A stretch of 64,000 bases of DNA from Spraguea lophii. Its lineage: Eukaryota; Microsporidia; Spragueidae. Shown here piece by piece: positions 63,276 through 64,000 of the stretch; positions within the stretch are counted from its first letter, which is position 1; every line of letters begins with the position of its first letter. Both the position numbers and the translations under genes were made by a program. The stretch spans positions 1 through 64,000 of the forward strand of contig LDOQ01000029.1 in the NCBI GenBank assembly GCA_001887945.1. Direction: 5' to 3'. Under the pieces are notes generated by a model. The model was not told the DNA's origin, did no database searches, and was given only the letters and a program-made list of their open reading frames with translations.

Positions 63276-64000
63276 TTATATTTCATTGTTTTCCGAACAA
63301 AAAGGACAGAAGTTAATATTTTCATGTAGAAATTTATCACATTCATAACAAAATATATTTTTACATTGATCACATATACTTTCTCCTTTTTCGTTACAAA
63401 TTTTACATACACCCGTGGAAATATTAAAAGGTTTAAGAGGCTGATAATAAAATAAAGATTTTGTTAAATTGAGAGTAGATACTAATTGAGTAGCACATAT
63501 AGTACATTTTATAGGAAGATAACATAATTTTGTATTACAAACTGGACAAAGATACCCTGTCTTTGTTATTTCCAAATGACAAGCACATATGGATTCTTCT
63601 TCCAATAATGTTGGAAATCCAAATTTTATAAGTTCTACCATGTTTTTTACATTGACTGTAGAAGGTTTTGTAAAATCTAAAATATGCGATAAAAAATGAT
63701 CATAATCTATTGGAACAATATATTTTCCATTTGTAATCTCTGATATATTTTTAAACAGCATAACTTCTCCTTTTATGTTTATAAAATGTATTTTGATATT
63801 ATTTTGTATTAAATTATTGAATATTTTATTATTGATTTTATCTTTTGTGTTTATTGAACTGGTTATTATTAATATTTCTTTTTTATATTCATTATCTAAT
63901 ATTTCTACCGTATTAAAAAATAAATTTACATCAAAATCACCACTTCCACATTCATTCAAAAGTTTTTCTATCTCATTATCATGTCCTGAAATAATCTTAC
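63276..64000 (-). CDS. SSL1: TFIIH subunit Ssl1/p44 (5' end beyond window)
   Basis: The C-terminal part of the p44 subunit of TFIIH, which activates the XPD/Rad3 helicase in transcription start and nucleotide-excision repair. A TTG codon at 63959 is only an internal Leu; the frame stays open to the window edge (KIISGHDNEIEKLLNECGSGDF...). Visible parts are the end of the von Willebrand-type domain (KEILIITSSINTKDKIN, IHFINIKGEVMLFKNISEITNGKYIVPIDYDHF), the Ssl1 signature GYLCPVCNTKLCYLPIKCTICATQLV and then SLFYYQPLKPF. The C-terminal C4C4 RING-like module follows (CKICNEKGESICDQCKNIFCYECD and a last CPFC). All zinc ligands look present. Confidence 0.92.
   Translation of the reverse strand, partial: KIISGHDNEIEKLLNECGSGDFDVNLFFNTVEILDNEYKKEILIITSSINTKDKINNKIFNNLIQNNIKIHFINIKGEVMLFKNISEITNGKYIVPIDYDHFLSHILDFTKPSTVNVKNMVELIKFGFPTLLEEESICACHLEITKTGYLCPVCNTKLCYLPIKCTICATQLVSTLNLTKSLFYYQPLKPFNISTGVCKICNEKGESICDQCKNIFCYECDKFLHENINFCPFCSENNEI

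Overview
The window looks like a piece of a large, transposon-loaded microsporidian (or very close relative) genome. It is extremely AT-rich. I see no obvious introns in the genes. Nine of the seventeen gene models have a CCC-type motif within about 20 bases upstream of the chosen ATG, which is the typical microsporidian start signal. Merlin (IS1016/IS1595-like) DNA transposons, known from microsporidia, are abundant. The genes are short-intergenic housekeeping genes of a reduced fungal-type parasite. The species cannot be named from sequence alone.

Bases 1-22,500 are a transposon graveyard with no host gene I can support. From left to right: the 3' half of a tRNA-derived SINE sitting in a decayed Ty3/gypsy retroelement (250-3100, minus); a long AT-rich stretch with nothing recognisable; a Merlin remnant (about 8.0-8.6 kb); a Tc1/mariner-IS630-like transposase pseudogene (9.8-10.7 kb); an rve-type integrase scrap (10.9-11.3 kb); a Merlin element with both inverted repeats and a near-perfect 8-bp target duplication (11,523-12,584); a second Merlin-type transposase (12.8-13.7 kb); further Merlin scraps; and a nested structure in which a complete Merlin element (17,079-18,069) sits inside an older Tc1-like element (16.7-18.9 kb). 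More Merlin and Tc1-like remains run to 22.4 kb.

Bases 22,600-64,000 are gene-bearing. In order: a 1374-aa low-complexity protein with three TQT motifs exactly 20 residues apart (-); PUS10 (-); a Skn7-like HSF-plus-receiver regulator (+); an Asn-rich propeller-like protein (+); CHK1 (-); a small possible Med10 (+); a GATA-type zinc-finger protein (+); an unknown Lys/Asn-rich protein (+); YKT6 (+); Merlin debris; an unknown 700-aa protein (+); MSH2 (+); a USP7/Ubp15-like deubiquitinase (-); a DH-PH-CNH RhoGEF (-); a full-length SINE with a perfect 16-bp target duplication; a TBC RabGAP (-); an eIF4E-family protein (-); a secreted unknown (+); and the 3' part of SSL1/p44 of TFIIH (-, runs off the end). 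Functions covered include checkpoint and mismatch repair (CHK1, MSH2, SSL1), membrane traffic and Rho signalling (YKT6, TBC, RhoGEF) and transcription/translation control (HSF-REC, GATA, eIF4E). There is no operon-like co-functional grouping.

Most interesting: (1) a tRNA-derived SINE family with perfect A and B boxes at tRNA spacing, target duplications and at least five recognisable copies; (2) a telomere-like 19-mer repeated nine times inside two unrelated genes, always in the same strand and frame, encoding [I/L]TYTNP; (3) a Skn7-like protein whose receiver domain seems to have lost its phospho-acceptor; (4) the evenly spaced TQT ladder; (5) the same catalytic Asp-to-Gly change in two Tc1-like copies. 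All protein names rest on motif recognition by eye; no database search was possible.
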